A DNA stretch of 64,000 nt, taken from contig JAIRJZ010000079.1 in the NCBI GenBank assembly GCA_031260355.1, forward strand, positions 1 to 64,000. The letters run 5' to 3'. Under the pieces are notes generated by a model that saw only the letters and a list, made by a program, of their open reading frames with translations, searched no databases and was not told the DNA's origin. This document shows positions 10,919 through 20,484 of this stretch, one piece after another. Positions within the stretch are counted from its first letter, which is position 1; each line of letters begins with the position of its first letter. Both the position numbers and the translations under genes were made by a program. This DNA comes from Burkholderiales bacterium. Its GTDB lineage: Bacteria; Pseudomonadota; Gammaproteobacteria; Burkholderiales; Casimicrobiaceae.

Positions 10919-11527
10919 TCAGTACAAACCCTCTTCCTGCATCGCTTGTCTGACACCCGGCCGGGCGATGACGCGCTCCATCCACTTCAACACATTCGGA
11001 TAAAGTGTCAACGGTTTTTGCAAAAACCCCGTCCAGCGCAGACAGGTGAACAGATAGGCGTCGGCAACGCTGAATTTCCCGATCAAGAATTCCCGGCTGC
11101 TTAGTACTTCGTTTACATAAGCGAGGCGCGAGGCCAGTTTCGCCCACGCCGCGTCTTTCTGCTCCGGCGTCGAAGCCGGGTTCCATAGCGGACTGAAGCC
11201 TTTGTGAATTTCCGTTGCAATAAAAGACAACCATTCCAGTAAACGATAACGCGCGAATTCCCCCGCCTTCGGCGCCAGCGCTTTTTCCGGTACCTGATCG
11301 GCCACATATTGCAGCAAAACCTGCGTCTCGGTCAGAAGCTCGCCATTGTCCAGCACCAGCGCCGGCACATAACCTTTGGGGCTGACTTCGGTATAGACCG
11401 CGCCGCTTGCGGTTTTGTGCGGTTGCGCCCGCAGATCGACGGCTTCCGCTTCATACTTCAACCCGGCTTCCGCCAGCGCGATATGCACCGCCAAAGCGCA
11501 GGAGCCGGAGGCAAAATACAGTTTCAT
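10919..11527 (-). CDS. gstA: Glutathione S-transferase, beta class (GstA-like)
   Basis: A 202-residue cytosolic GST that conjugates glutathione to electrophiles. The thioredoxin-like N-terminal domain contains the beta-class 'GSCAL' motif with Cys10, which forms the mixed disulfide with glutathione in the E. coli enzyme, then 'NP/SPKGYVPAL' with the cis-Pro and 'LTETQVLLQYVAD'. The helical C-terminal domain contains 'EWLSFIATEIHKGFSPL' and 'FSVADAYLFTCLRW', both close to E. coli GstA. It is a single gene, convergent with ldcA and divergent from the hemolysin-III gene. Confidence 0.93.
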   Translation of the reverse strand: MKLYFASGSCALAVHIALAEAGLKYEAEAVDLRAQPHKTASGAVYTEVSPKGYVPALVLDNGELLTETQVLLQYVADQVPEKALAPKAGEFARYRLLEWLSFIATEIHKGFSPLWNPASTPEQKDAAWAKLASRLAYVNEVLSSREFLIGKFSVADAYLFTCLRWTGFLQKPLTLYPNVLKWMERVIARPGVRQAMQEEGLY

Positions 11528-11625
11528 GATTCCTTCCTTTTGCAGTAAACTTATGGGAGCGCTTTCTCTACGAAAAGTTTCGAGGCGTTGTCGCTCCTTT
11601 ACGAACCCGTTAACTATATCACCCC

Positions 11626-12246
11626 ATGTACTACGGCGAACGTTTCAATGCGATCAGTCACGGTGTCGGCGCTGTCTTGGCGCTCTCCGGCTCGACCGCG
11701 CTGATCGTACTCGCCAGTGTGTACGGAACCGTTTGGCACATCGTCGGCACCAGCATTTACGGCGCTTCCCTCACGGCGCTTTACACGATCTCGACGCTCT
11801 ACCATTCGTTGCGCGGTCGCTTCAAGTCGGTGTTCCAGCGTCTTGATTATTGCGCGATTTATCTTTTGATTGCTGGCACCTACACACCGTTCACGCTGGT
11901 CACGCTGAACGGCGCTTGGGGCTGGACGCTGTTCGGCATCAACTGGGGACTGGCCATCTTCGGTATCACCCAGGAATTCTGGCTTGGCCGCAAAACGCGC
12001 ATCCTGTCGCTGCCGATTTATGTGGTCATGGGCTGGCTCATCGTGATCGCCATCGAACCGCTGATCGCCGCTTTGCCCACCGCCGGACTGGTCTGGCTGA
12101 CCGCCGGGGGGTTGTTGTACACCTTTGGGATCCTGTTTTATATCTTTGACGAAAAAATCCGGCACGGTCACGGTATCTGGCACCTGTTCGTTCTGACCGG
12201 CAGCGTCTGCCAATTCGTCAGCATCCTTTTTTACGTCGTTTTTTGA
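11626..12246 (+). CDS. Hemolysin III / PAQR-family integral membrane protein
   Basis: The 206-residue protein has seven hydrophobic segments and the PAQR landmarks: 'NAISHGVGA' with His in the N-terminal segment, 'STLYHS' after TM2-3, an Asp in 'RLDYCAIYLLIAGTYTP', and 'GHGIWHLFVLTGSVCQF' near the end. The conserved His and Asp residues form a zinc site in PAQR receptors. Bacterial members (YqfA/HlyIII) are annotated after Bacillus hemolysin III, but their normal role is thought to be membrane-lipid homeostasis. Single gene; the ATG at 11626 matches the family start. Confidence 0.92.
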   Translation: MYYGERFNAISHGVGAVLALSGSTALIVLASVYGTVWHIVGTSIYGASLTALYTISTLYHSLRGRFKSVFQRLDYCAIYLLIAGTYTPFTLVTLNGAWGWTLFGINWGLAIFGITQEFWLGRKTRILSLPIYVVMGWLIVIAIEPLIAALPTAGLVWLTAGGLLYTFGILFYIFDEKIRHGHGIWHLFVLTGSVCQFVSILFYVVF

Positions 12247-12365
12247 GCCCCTCCTGAAAGAATGAGTAACCCTGCTCTTCTCGCGGCATATGCCTTCTTC
12301 CGGGCGCCTCTCCATTCCGGAATATTGTCATAGAATAGCAGCCACCTCACTCACCACCCTACTCA

Positions 12366-13850
12366 ATGTCGTCCGCCATGCGCGACAAACAATTCTGCCA
12401 CTACCACCACGAGAACCCCGCCACTTGGCGGTGCCAACCGTGCAAGCGTTTGTTTGGCGATTGCTGCATGCCGATCAATCTCAACAATCCCGAAGAGCCG
12501 CGCTGTCCGTTGTGCCGTCGCGAACTGGCCTACCTCGGCGCCGCCAATACCGCGAAGCCGTTCTGGGAACGCATTCTTTTTTTCTTCGGCTATGCGATGA
12601 AAAAACGCCTGTTGTGTTTTTATCTGCTCGCCACGATCGGCATCTTTCTCTCCTTCCATGTACCGTTTCCTCTTCTGAACCTGCTTTTGTTGCTGCTTGT
12701 CTTCTGCGCCATTACCAAATACCTTTGCGCCATCCTGATCTTTGTCAGCGAAGGCGAAACGGAAGCGCCGCCGATCAGCCGAGCCTTCCAAGGTGAAGGA
12801 TTTTGGACTTTTCTCAAAATTTTCGCGTTGTCTTTCGTTTTTTTGGCTGTCCTCGGTTTCGCCTCTACCCTGGGTTTGTTAGCCGTATTTTTGGCCGGTT
12901 TGCTTATAACGCTTCTTTTCCCGGCGATGATTATCGTACTGGTGCTCGAAGACAGCCTGGCCGCCGCGCTCAATCCCCGTAATCTCACCGCAATGGTCGG
13001 CGCCATGGGATGGCATTACCTGATCCTATGGGTGTTTCTGTTCATCGTGATGCAATCGTCGGGAATCCCTGTTTACCTGCTCACTTCAGCATCGCTTCCG
13101 CTGTTCGAATCGACGCCATCTCTGATTTACTACATGGCCGCTGTTATTTGTATCGTGTCGCTGTATTTCTACGCCGTGATGTTTTCGATGATGGGTTACG
13201 CCGTTTATCAGTATCAGGGCGCGCTCGGCAACGTCGCCGGCGACTGGACGGAAGCGGGTCTGGAGGAAAGCGAATACCTTCCGCACAAAGCGCGGGCGCT
13301 GGCCGAAATCTATGTTCGGGAAGGGCGTCACGACGATGCGTTGGCGGCGCTGAAAGAAATCATCAAGGCGCAACCCAAGAACATGGTGGCGCACGAGCGC
13401 TATCACCGTCTGTTGCTGACGCACGGCACACCCGAACAAAACCACGCGCACCTGATGCGCGTTTATCTACCGTTGCTGCTGTCCAAGATGCCGGATCGCG
13501 CCATCGAAGTCTATTTCGCCGCCAAAAAGAAACTGGGGAACATCCCCCCTCCGTCCCATCCGATGATTTGCGAAACGCTGGCGCAGGAATTGATCCAGAA
13601 AGGCCATCCCGCCGAAGGCATGCAGTTGGTTCAAAATTTCTACCAACGTTTTCCGGACTATCCGCATACACCGCGCGTTTACCTGATGGCGGCAAAAACA
13701 TCGGCCTACCTCTTGCGTGACCCCGACGCCGCACATCGGCTGATCGCTTTCATCCGTGAGCACTATCCCCAGAGCCAACAAATCGTCGAAGCCAACGCAC
13801 TCGAAATGGCGCTGGACAGGCATTCTCTGAAATCCGGCGATAGCGCTTAG
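12366..13850 (+). CDS. Zinc-finger / multi-pass membrane / TPR protein
   Basis: A 494-residue protein of three parts. Residues 1-55 hold a B-box-like zinc finger with Cys/His pairs (CHYH, CQPC, CC, CPLC). Residues about 65-290 have six or so membrane segments resembling DUF4013/Yip1-type domains. Residues about 310-494 are helical repeats of TPR type ('HKARALAEIYVREGRHDDALAALKEI' pattern, given here only as its ends HKARALAEIY and DDALAALKEI). The cytoplasmic zinc finger and TPRs suggest a scaffold, but no specific function is known to me. A second ATG at 12378 is possible; neither has a clear Shine-Dalgarno. The stop codon TAG is formed at the boundary of repeat R1 copy 2, so the last residues may be insertion-derived. 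Confidence 0.75.
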   Translation: MSSAMRDKQFCHYHHENPATWRCQPCKRLFGDCCMPINLNNPEEPRCPLCRRELAYLGAANTAKPFWERILFFFGYAMKKRLLCFYLLATIGIFLSFHVPFPLLNLLLLLLVFCAITKYLCAILIFVSEGETEAPPISRAFQGEGFWTFLKIFALSFVFLAVLGFASTLGLLAVFLAGLLITLLFPAMIIVLVLEDSLAAALNPRNLTAMVGAMGWHYLILWVFLFIVMQSSGIPVYLLTSASLPLFESTPSLIYYMAAVICIVSLYFYAVMFSMMGYAVYQYQGALGNVAGDWTEAGLEESEYLPHKARALAEIYVREGRHDDALAALKEIIKAQPKNMVAHERYHRLLLTHGTPEQNHAHLMRVYLPLLLSKMPDRAIEVYFAAKKKLGNIPPPSHPMICETLAQELIQKGHPAEGMQLVQNFYQRFPDYPHTPRVYLMAAKTSAYLLRDPDAAHRLIAFIREHYPQSQQIVEANALEMALDRHSLKSGDSA

Positions 13851-13986
13851 GGAGCCTCTGAAAAACCCTTCCTGTCATTCTGCGCGTAGCGAAGCGAAGT
13901 CGCAGAATCCAGACGCCGCGTGGATCCTGCGACTTCGCGCAGGATGACAAACGGGGGGGATGGCAGGGTTGTTCAGAGCGTTCTTG
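13848..13986 (+). repeat. R1 MITE-like repeat, copy 2
   Basis: A 139-bp copy of the R1 element between two convergent genes. The left end begins TAGGGAGCCTCTGAAAAACCC and its first two bases are part of the upstream gene's TAG stop. The right end has degenerated (TTCTTG instead of TCCCTA or TCCTTA). The internal palindromes could fold in RNA from either strand and might act as a bidirectional transcription end. Confidence 0.85.
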
Positions 13987-14006
13987 GAGATAGGCGCGCT
14001 CTATCT

Positions 14007-15536
14007 TCACTTGAGATGCTGTCGATACGCGTGCAGCACTCTCGCTTCTTCGCTGCGCGGATAAACGCGAATCAATGCTTCGGTCAGTTCTCCGAGCGCC
14101 GCCATTTCTTTTTTCTGCCCCGCCAGCTTGCCGAGCATCAACGTCAGTTTCGGCCAGTTCGGCAACGGTTGCCGTTTTGCATGCAATTCGCGCCACAGCG
14201 AAAGCGCCGTGTCCAGATGTCGCAACGACAACATCCGCTCCAGCAGCGCCAACAGTACCTGCGGCTCTTGCAGCAGTTCTTTATTGGCATGGTTGTCGCG
14301 CTCTTCCACCAGCTTCAGCAGCAGTTCTTCCGGCACCGCCGAAGCGGGCGCCTGCAACAACGCTTTGACAAACCGCACCATCAGCGCGCTGTCCGCATGC
14401 GATCGCAGCAATGCGTAGCAAAGCCGCAACACTTTTTCGTCTTGCGGATGCGATTTCAACAACGCTCCCGCCTGTACGACCGCCTTGTCGGCATCGAATT
14501 CGCCAACCGCTTTTTCCAACGCGACCAGCGCTTTTTTGAACGGCGCCGCCCGCTCTTTTTCATAAAGGTAATCTTCATCGAGCGGCAGGAGGCGCAACGC
14601 TCTTCCCGCCATGACCAGCGCGAAGCCGCCGACCAAGCCGCCGATGTGGGCGTAGTAGTTGATGTTGGTGTCGGTAAACAACAGACCCCACAGCTCTTTG
14701 CCTAGCCAAACCGGAAGCATCAGCACCGCCGGCGCAGTGAAAAATCCGAAAAAGAGCAGGAACCAATAGAAAAAGCGAATCCGTTTCAAGCCATAAACCG
14801 CGAGGTACATCCCCATCAAACCCGAGATGGCGCCGGACGCGCCGACCCCCGGTAGCAACGACGACGAGAACATCCACCAGAACGCATGCGACAAAACCCC
14901 CGAGGCCAGATAAAGCGATAAGTAACGGCTGCGACCAAGCGCCACCTCCAGCGCAAAACCGAAGATGAAAAGAAAGACCATGTTCCCCAAAAGATGCATC
15001 GGGTCGCCATGCAAAAACATCGCCGTGAACAATCCCGACCATGTCGGCTTGCCCGGAATGAAACCGAGCCGGAAGAAACTGATCTTGTCGCGCTTCTCCT
15101 CGAACGCCTGGCGCTCCTTCTGCCAGGCTTCGTCCTTCTGAAAACCGGCGTCGCCGCGCACCGCCCGATCGAAGTCAGGCTGCATCAATACCTTTCGCGC
15201 CAAAACGAAATCCGGTTTTTGCTGAAAGAGGGTTTCCCAGCCGCGCTTTTTCAGCGGCTGCGATTCTTCTTCATCTTCACCGCCGCCGTCATCGCTGCGT
15301 TCGTCGTCATCCCATGTTTCTTTTTTCGCGTTATCTTTTTCCCATTGCTTGAACAACGCTCGCTCTTTTACCGGCAGCCCGCTGTCAACATACTGTGTGA
15401 CCGTATCCCCGATGCGCCTCCCGTCGTGAACCTGATAGGTAAAATAAACCAGGACGTTGACGATGATCAGCAGAAACGTGACGTAAGGCAGCGTTTTCCG
15501 GCTCGGCGCAGTCTGGGCGGGAACAATAAGAAACAT
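14007..15536 (-). CDS. Rhomboid-family intramembrane serine protease with acidic insert and helical-repeat tail
   Basis: A 509-residue protein. TM1 is at about 17-36. A hydrophilic, strongly acidic/charged insert fills about 37-165 (Asp/Glu/Gly run near 75-95). The rhomboid core follows with 'HLLGNMVFLFIFG', the catalytic Ser in GASGAISG (about 232) and the catalytic His in 'YYAHIGGLVGG' (about 298). Residues from about 330 are soluble TPR/HEAT-like helices. Rhomboids cleave single-pass membrane proteins within the bilayer; the tail may select substrates. It lies 47 bp downstream of anmK on the same strand and may be co-transcribed. It is not a typical rhombosortase, which is short and lacks the insert and tail. 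Confidence 0.9.
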   Translation of the reverse strand: MFLIVPAQTAPSRKTLPYVTFLLIIVNVLVYFTYQVHDGRRIGDTVTQYVDSGLPVKERALFKQWEKDNAKKETWDDDERSDDGGGEDEEESQPLKKRGWETLFQQKPDFVLARKVLMQPDFDRAVRGDAGFQKDEAWQKERQAFEEKRDKISFFRLGFIPGKPTWSGLFTAMFLHGDPMHLLGNMVFLFIFGFALEVALGRSRYLSLYLASGVLSHAFWWMFSSSLLPGVGASGAISGLMGMYLAVYGLKRIRFFYWFLLFFGFFTAPAVLMLPVWLGKELWGLLFTDTNINYYAHIGGLVGGFALVMAGRALRLLPLDEDYLYEKERAAPFKKALVALEKAVGEFDADKAVVQAGALLKSHPQDEKVLRLCYALLRSHADSALMVRFVKALLQAPASAVPEELLLKLVEERDNHANKELLQEPQVLLALLERMLSLRHLDTALSLWRELHAKRQPLPNWPKLTLMLGKLAGQKKEMAALGELTEALIRVYPRSEEARVLHAYRQHLK

Positions 15537-15583
15537 ACGGCGTTATCGAATGAATGGTTCGTCCTATGCCGCGAACACCTGCC

Positions 15584-16753
15584 TCATGTTTTTTCGGTTT
15601 CCGCATGGGCTTCCGCCCGCCCCGGATAAACCGCGCCGAGAATCCGCGTTCCCCCGGCACCCGTTACCGCCGACACATTGCCGGGACGACGTGCCAGCGT
15701 TTCACGCGCCAGCCAGGCGAACGCCAGCGCTTCGACGTGTTGCGTCGAAACACCCAGAACATCGGTCGATTGCACGGTCCGCGGTGCCAGCGAAACACGC
15801 AGCGCATTCACCAGCGTCGCATTGTAGGCGCCGCCGCCGCACACAAAGATCTCTTCGGCCATTGCCGCTTCTTTTGAAATAGCAGCAGCGATGGTCGTGG
15901 CGGTGAGCTGCAACAACGTCGCCTGAACATCGGCGGGCGGCAACGAAGAAAACGAAGCCAGATGCGCGGCGAGCCACGCCGGATGAAACAAATCGCGGCC
16001 GGTGCTTTTCGGCGGCGTTTTGTTGAAAAACGGTTCATTCAACAACGCCGCCAGCAACGCCGGAGAAGACCGCCCCGAGGCCGCCCAAGCGCCGTCGCGG
16101 TCGAACCTTCCCTCGCGGTGTTGCGCGTACCAGGCATCTAGCAACACATTACCGGGGCCGGTGTCGAAGCCGCGCACGGAGCCTTGCGGCAGCAAATCGG
16201 TCAGGTTGGCGATGCCGCCGATGTTGACGATCACCCGATGTTTCGATGGACTGCCGAACATTGCCGCGTGAAACGCCGGCACCAGCGGCGCGCCCTGCCC
16301 GCCCGCCGCCAGATCGCGGCTGCGAAAATCGGCAACGACATCAACGCTCAAATGCTCCGCGACACGCGCCGCGTTGTTGAGCTGACACGACCATGCCTCA
16401 TCCGGGCAGTGGCGCACGGTCTGGCCGTGTACCCCGACCGCCCGCAACTGCGTCACCTCCACGCCCGCCTGTCGGGAAGCTTCCTGCACGGTCTGCGCGT
16501 ACAGATCGGCCAACGCATTGGCGACGCGGGCGGCGCGCGCCAGTTCGTCGGCGCCCGACTTCTGCAACGCCAACAACGCCTCACGCAACGTTTCCGGAAA
16601 CGGCACGAACGCACTGCCGCGCAGTTGACAAACAGGCAGTTGGCAAACAGGCCGTTTGCAAAAATCCTTTTCTTCGGGAAACGCGGCGATCACCGCATCG
16701 ACGCCGTCCAGACTGGTGCCGGACATGACTCCAGCGTAGAGCGCGTCGGTCAT
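15584..16753 (-). CDS. anmK: 1,6-anhydro-N-acetylmuramic acid kinase AnmK
   Basis: Cytoplasmic kinase that hydrolyses the 1,6-anhydro ring of anhydro-MurNAc and phosphorylates it to MurNAc-6-phosphate, a step in peptidoglycan recycling. The 389-residue length fits the family. Signatures: 'GVMSGTSLDGVD' at the N-terminus (ATP-binding motif), 'GVHGQTVRH', 'VVADFRSRDLAAGGQGAPL', 'NIGGIANLT', 'GFDTGPGNVLLD' and 'FVCGGGAYN'. It lies 12 bp downstream of the M23 peptidase gene on the same strand, so a cell-wall operon (peptidase, kinase, perhaps rhomboid) is likely. Confidence 0.95.
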   Translation of the reverse strand: MTDALYAGVMSGTSLDGVDAVIAAFPEEKDFCKRPVCQLPVCQLRGSAFVPFPETLREALLALQKSGADELARAARVANALADLYAQTVQEASRQAGVEVTQLRAVGVHGQTVRHCPDEAWSCQLNNAARVAEHLSVDVVADFRSRDLAAGGQGAPLVPAFHAAMFGSPSKHRVIVNIGGIANLTDLLPQGSVRGFDTGPGNVLLDAWYAQHREGRFDRDGAWAASGRSSPALLAALLNEPFFNKTPPKSTGRDLFHPAWLAAHLASFSSLPPADVQATLLQLTATTIAAAISKEAAMAEEIFVCGGGAYNATLVNALRVSLAPRTVQSTDVLGVSTQHVEALAFAWLARETLARRPGNVSAVTGAGGTRILGAVYPGRAEAHAETEKT

Positions 16754-16765
16754 CGTGAAATGAAA

Positions 16766-18136
16766 TCAGTTGAACGACGCGACTTTTTGTACCGGCGTTT
16801 CGCGCGCCATCTGCAAGAGTATTCTGGTTGAAGCCACACTGCCTTCAAACGCTTTTTTGTCTTTCGCGGCAATCGGCGCGGCCGGCGGCATCACCATTTT
16901 CAACGGATCCCGAGGCACGTTCGCAACACGGAATTCGTAATGCAGATGCGGCCCGGTCGCCCAGCCGGTTTGCCCCACATAAGCGATCACCGTTCCCTGC
17001 GCAACCCGGTCGCCTTTTTTCAGCCCGCCAGCGAAGCGCGACAAATGCCCGTAATACGTGGTGATCTTGCCAGCGTGACGCAGGATCACGAGCTTGCCGT
17101 AACCGCCCTGGGTTCCGACGAAATCAACCGTGCCGTCGCTCGCTGCGCGCACCGGCGTTCCGGTCGGCGCCGCAAAGTCGGTGCCGGTATGCGCCCGCTT
17201 GGTCTTGAACACAGGATGCAGCCGTCCCGGCGAGAAATTCGATGAAACCCGTGAGAACTCCAGCGGCGTCCGCAAGAATGCTTTCTTGCTGCTTTCGCCC
17301 TTGGCGTTGTAGTAGCTGCTCTTGCCGTCCGCACTCTGCCACCAGTAAGCACTGTATTCGATGCCGCCGTTGATGAATTCGGCGGCGAGAATGCGACCGC
17401 TGTTGACCAGCTCGCCTTCGACATACACCCGCTCGTAAAGCACGGAAAAACGGTCGCCCTTGCGCAAATCGTGATAGAAGTTGATATCGCCGCCAAGCAC
17501 ATTCGCCATTTCAACGGTCACCGCATCGGGAATTCCCGCCGCGTCGGCGGCGCCGAACAACGACGACTGAATTTCGCCGGCGCGTTGTTCACGCCGCACT
17601 TCGCGTTCCGGCACCGTTGTTCCGGCGCGCAACGTATCGCCATCGCGGACGATCGAGAAAAATTCGGTTTCGGAGACCAGGAAACGCAATTCCTGCAACT
17701 GCCCTTCACCGTTCAGCGCGACGCGCAATGCCCGCCCCGGACGCAGCTTATACAACGGCCGCGCTTGAGCGTCGGACAGCAGGAACGTCATCGCCTGCGA
17801 ATCGCGCATGCCGGCGCGTATAAGCACGTTGCCGACCGTATCGCCGCGCTGAACGCGCTCCTCACGCCAATACGGCAGGTCGCTCAGGCCGTCAATCTGC
17901 GGCAATACCGAGGGAAGCGGAAGCGTGCGCTCCAGCGTCGTGGTGGGATGCGGTTCCGGTGTGAAACCGGGAGCAAAGCCGAACGCAGCCATGCCGGAAA
18001 ACCCCAGAACGAGAACGATGACAAGAGGGCCGGAAACCAAGCGCCGCGCCCAAACTTTGGGCGAAGCAAGCCGGAGGAACGCACCTTCGGCTAGAATGTC
18101 GTCAGTGGCTGCTTTTTGCACAGGCTGCACGGGCAC
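16766..18136 (-). CDS. M23-family murein DD-endopeptidase, MepM-like
   Basis: A 456-residue envelope zinc peptidase that cuts peptide cross-links. Domains: cytoplasmic N-terminus, one membrane anchor at about 34-55, a LysM/OapA-like and Csd3-like middle region (from 'VQRGDTVGNVLIRAG' at about 100), then the LytM domain with zinc ligands in 'HTGTDFAAPTGTPV' (about 315) and 'GPHLHYEF' (about 397). The start is GTG at 18136; AGAAAG lies just upstream. It is divergent from tyrS, the usual order in betaproteobacteria. Specificity toward D-Ala-mDAP bonds is inferred from the MepM family. Confidence 0.93.
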   Translation of the reverse strand: MPVQPVQKAATDDILAEGAFLRLASPKVWARRLVSGPLVIVLVLGFSGMAAFGFAPGFTPEPHPTTTLERTLPLPSVLPQIDGLSDLPYWREERVQRGDTVGNVLIRAGMRDSQAMTFLLSDAQARPLYKLRPGRALRVALNGEGQLQELRFLVSETEFFSIVRDGDTLRAGTTVPEREVRREQRAGEIQSSLFGAADAAGIPDAVTVEMANVLGGDINFYHDLRKGDRFSVLYERVYVEGELVNSGRILAAEFINGGIEYSAYWWQSADGKSSYYNAKGESSKKAFLRTPLEFSRVSSNFSPGRLHPVFKTKRAHTGTDFAAPTGTPVRAASDGTVDFVGTQGGYGKLVILRHAGKITTYYGHLSRFAGGLKKGDRVAQGTVIAYVGQTGWATGPHLHYEFRVANVPRDPLKMVMPPAAPIAAKDKKAFEGSVASTRILLQMARETPVQKVASFN

Positions 18137-18236
18137 CTTTCTTGAATCTGTCGTATTCTAACAAGAAAGCGCGAAAATCAAAGCGTTATCGCCGCTTTTC
18201 AATGTGCTTTTTACTTTTCATTGACATTTATTGACT

Positions 18237-19454
18237 ATGGCTGTCCCCTTGTCCCCCGATGCTATCGAACATCAACTGGCCGTTTTCAGGCGCGGCGCCG
18301 ACGAACTCCTGATTGAAAAAGAACTGGCGGCCAAACTCGCCCGCGGCAAGCCGCTGCGTATCAAGGAGGGTTTCGATCCCACCCGTCCCGACCTCCATCT
18401 GGGGCATACGGTTCAGTTCAACAAGCTGCGTCAGCTTCAGGATTTGGGACACCACATCATTTTTCTGATCGGCGACTTCACCGGCATGATCGGCGATCCT
18501 TCGGGGCGCAACGTCACCCGCCCACCGCTGACGGCCGAGGAAATCGCCGTCAACGCCAAGACTTATACCGATCAGGTTTTCCTGATTCTCGACCGCGAGA
18601 AAACCGAAGTCGCCTTCAACTCCCACTGGCTTTCGGCGCTGGGCGCCGAAGGGATGATCCGGCTGGCGTCGCATTACACCGTCGCCCGGATGCTCGAGCG
18701 CGACGATTTCTCCAAACGCTTCAACAACAACCAACCGATCGCCGTCCACGAATTCCTTTACCCGCTGGCGCAGGGTTACGACTCCGTCGCGTTGAAAGCC
18801 GATGTCGAACTGGGCGGCACCGACCAGAAATTCAACCTGCTGGTCGGTCGTGAAATCCAGAAGGCTCACGGGCTCGAACCGCAGTGCATCCTGACGCTGC
18901 CGCTGCTTGAAGGGCTGGACGGCGTACAGAAAATGTCCAAGTCGTACGACAACTACATCGGCATCGCCGAAGCGCCGCGTGAGATGTTCGGCAAACTGAT
19001 GTCGGTTTCCGATGAACTGATGTGGCGCTATTACGATCTTGTTTCATTGCGGGAGATCGAAGACATTGCGGCGCTGAGGAAGGAAGTCCGCGAAGGCCGC
19101 AACCCGCGCGACGTCAAGGTGCTGCTGGCAAAAGAAATCGTCGAGCGCTTTCACTCGAAAGCCGCCGCCGAAGACGCCGAAGCCGAATTCAATGCCCGCT
19201 TCCGCCAAGGCGTTCTGCCCGACGATATGCCGGAAGTCACCCTCCATACCAACGGCGCCGGGTTGCCGATCGCCCAACTCGCCAAGCAGGCAAATCTGGT
19301 GCCTTCGACATCGGAAGCGTTGCGCCTGATTGAGCAAAACGGCCTGAAAGTCGATGGTGACACCGTCAGCGATAAAAAATTGCTCATCGCAGCAGGCAGC
19401 ACGGTCGTCGTACAGGCCGGAAAGCGGCGGTTTGCCAGAATCAACGTGTTGTGA
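18237..19454 (+). CDS. tyrS: Tyrosyl-tRNA synthetase (TyrZ-type)
   Basis: Class I synthetase that charges tRNA-Tyr. The 405-residue protein has '[14 protein letters not shown]' (HIGH motif, about residue 53), '[11 protein letters not shown]', the KMSKS loop 'QKMSKSYDN' (about 230) and a C-terminal S4 RNA-binding domain ('[17 protein letters not shown]'). The LHLGHT form places it in the TyrZ-like subgroup. ATG 18237 is chosen over an in-frame TTG six bases upstream; neither has a good Shine-Dalgarno, so the start is moderately certain. Confidence 0.96.
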   Translation: MAVPLSPDAIEHQLAVFRRGADELLIEKELAAKLARGKPLRIKEGFDPTRPDLHLGHTVQFNKLRQLQDLGHHIIFLIGDFTGMIGDPSGRNVTRPPLTAEEIAVNAKTYTDQVFLILDREKTEVAFNSHWLSALGAEGMIRLASHYTVARMLERDDFSKRFNNNQPIAVHEFLYPLAQGYDSVALKADVELGGTDQKFNLLVGREIQKAHGLEPQCILTLPLLEGLDGVQKMSKSYDNYIGIAEAPREMFGKLMSVSDELMWRYYDLVSLREIEDIAALRKEVREGRNPRDVKVLLAKEIVERFHSKAAAEDAEAEFNARFRQGVLPDDMPEVTLHTNGAGLPIAQLAKQANLVPSTSEALRLIEQNGLKVDGDTVSDKKLLIAAGSTVVVQAGKRRFARINVL

Positions 19455-19602
19455 CCCGCATGCAAATGTGACGTAAGCTTTACACAATGGTTACGCGTTG
19501 ACCATCGGCGCCTGCCGCCGGGCGCAACAAAACCTCCGGCTCTGTTGAAATCGTGACGACTTGCTGCGAAAATATTCCTTCCCTGGTTTCAAAAGGTTGG
19601 GC

Positions 19603-20385
19603 GTGCGTCGTTTTTTTGTTGGAACTCTGCTTTTCGTCTTGTGCTTCACTCCGCAGGCCATCGCGCAACCCACCCTCCCGCAACCTCGGGTCATGGACGA
19701 TTCCGCTATTGCCGCATTGGTGAAAATGCGGCAATCCCTGCAAGAGCAAAAAAGCATTTACGCCAAGACCGAAGGAACCGTTGATCACATCAACGAAGCC
19801 GGGTTCCTGATCAAAGAGCTTTATCGCAGCGAAGTCTGGATTGACCAGCCTCACCGCTTGCGCCTTTCGTCCGTCAGCGGAAAAAACTCTCTGCGGGAAC
19901 TTTTTTTTGACGGCAAAACCGTGACTTTTTACGACATTGACAACAAGCTTTACGCCACGATGCCACTACCGGGAACCCTCGATGACCTCTTCGACACCTT
20001 ACGTCTCTATGGCATAGAACTGCCGTTCACCTCCATTTACCACATCTTCGACCGGCAGCCGGTGCCTCCCGATGTTTCTGCCGCCCTCGATTTGGGGAAA
20101 GAGACGGTCTCCGATATTGCTTGCCGCCATTATGCTTATCGGAAGCGCGACCTCGACTGGCAAATGTGGGTTCCCGAGGACGGGATGCTTTTACCGATCC
20201 GGTTTGCCGCGATCAACCGCGCCTCGGCGTTGCGCCCGCAATACATCGCGCAGACGCAATGGGAAAAGAAAGACCGGCTCGATGATGCCGTTTTCGCATT
20301 CAAACCGCCCAAAGACGCGCGGCAGGTGACGTTCAAAGAACTTTCGAAGAAAAAAGTCTCCTCGATGTCGGCAGAGCTGCTCTGA
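19603..20385 (+). CDS. Exported DUF2092-like periplasmic protein
   Basis: GTG 19603, with AAAAGG six bases ahead, gives a clean signal peptide (RRFFVGTLLFVLCF.. ending AIAQP); a TTG at 19561 would add 14 residues. The mature part of about 240 residues has the DUF2092 pattern: 'VDHINEAGFLIKELYRSEVWIDQPHR' type opening (only its start VDHINE and end DQPHR are quoted as landmarks), 'FDGKTVTFYDIDNKLYATMPLPGT', and 'DLDWQMWVPEDGMLLPIRFA'. It resembles LolA/LolB-fold beta half-barrels that bind hydrophobic ligands. Ligand unknown. It stands alone between tyrS and the rimP operon. Confidence 0.8.
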   Translation: MRRFFVGTLLFVLCFTPQAIAQPTLPQPRVMDDSAIAALVKMRQSLQEQKSIYAKTEGTVDHINEAGFLIKELYRSEVWIDQPHRLRLSSVSGKNSLRELFFDGKTVTFYDIDNKLYATMPLPGTLDDLFDTLRLYGIELPFTSIYHIFDRQPVPPDVSAALDLGKETVSDIACRHYAYRKRDLDWQMWVPEDGMLLPIRFAAINRASALRPQYIAQTQWEKKDRLDDAVFAFKPPKDARQVTFKELSKKKVSSMSAELL

Positions 20386-20433
20386 AAACGCCGTCGCATC
20401 CCGCAGGCATGATGGCGCGAGGCTGGCCGGGGG

Positions 20434-20462
20434 TAGCATTCTGCGCCGATTTCCGTTAGAAT
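20434..20462 (+). promoter_or_regulatory. Possible promoter of the rimP-nusA-infB operon
   Basis: A -10-like TAGAAT (20457-20462) lies 17 nt after a weak TAGCAT (20434-20439). A start near 20469 would give a leader of only about 60 nt that contains the terminator hairpin at 20485-20514. The -35 match is poor, so this is tentative. Confidence 0.35.
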
Positions 20463-20484
20463 CCGCCGCTAGCAGGATTATCAG

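Noticed and set aside
14007-15536. The rhomboid as a rhombosortase partner of the sorted surface proteins
   Set aside because: Rhombosortases are short and pair with GlyGly-CTERM tails; this one has a large insert and a TPR tail, and the tails here are of IPTL type.
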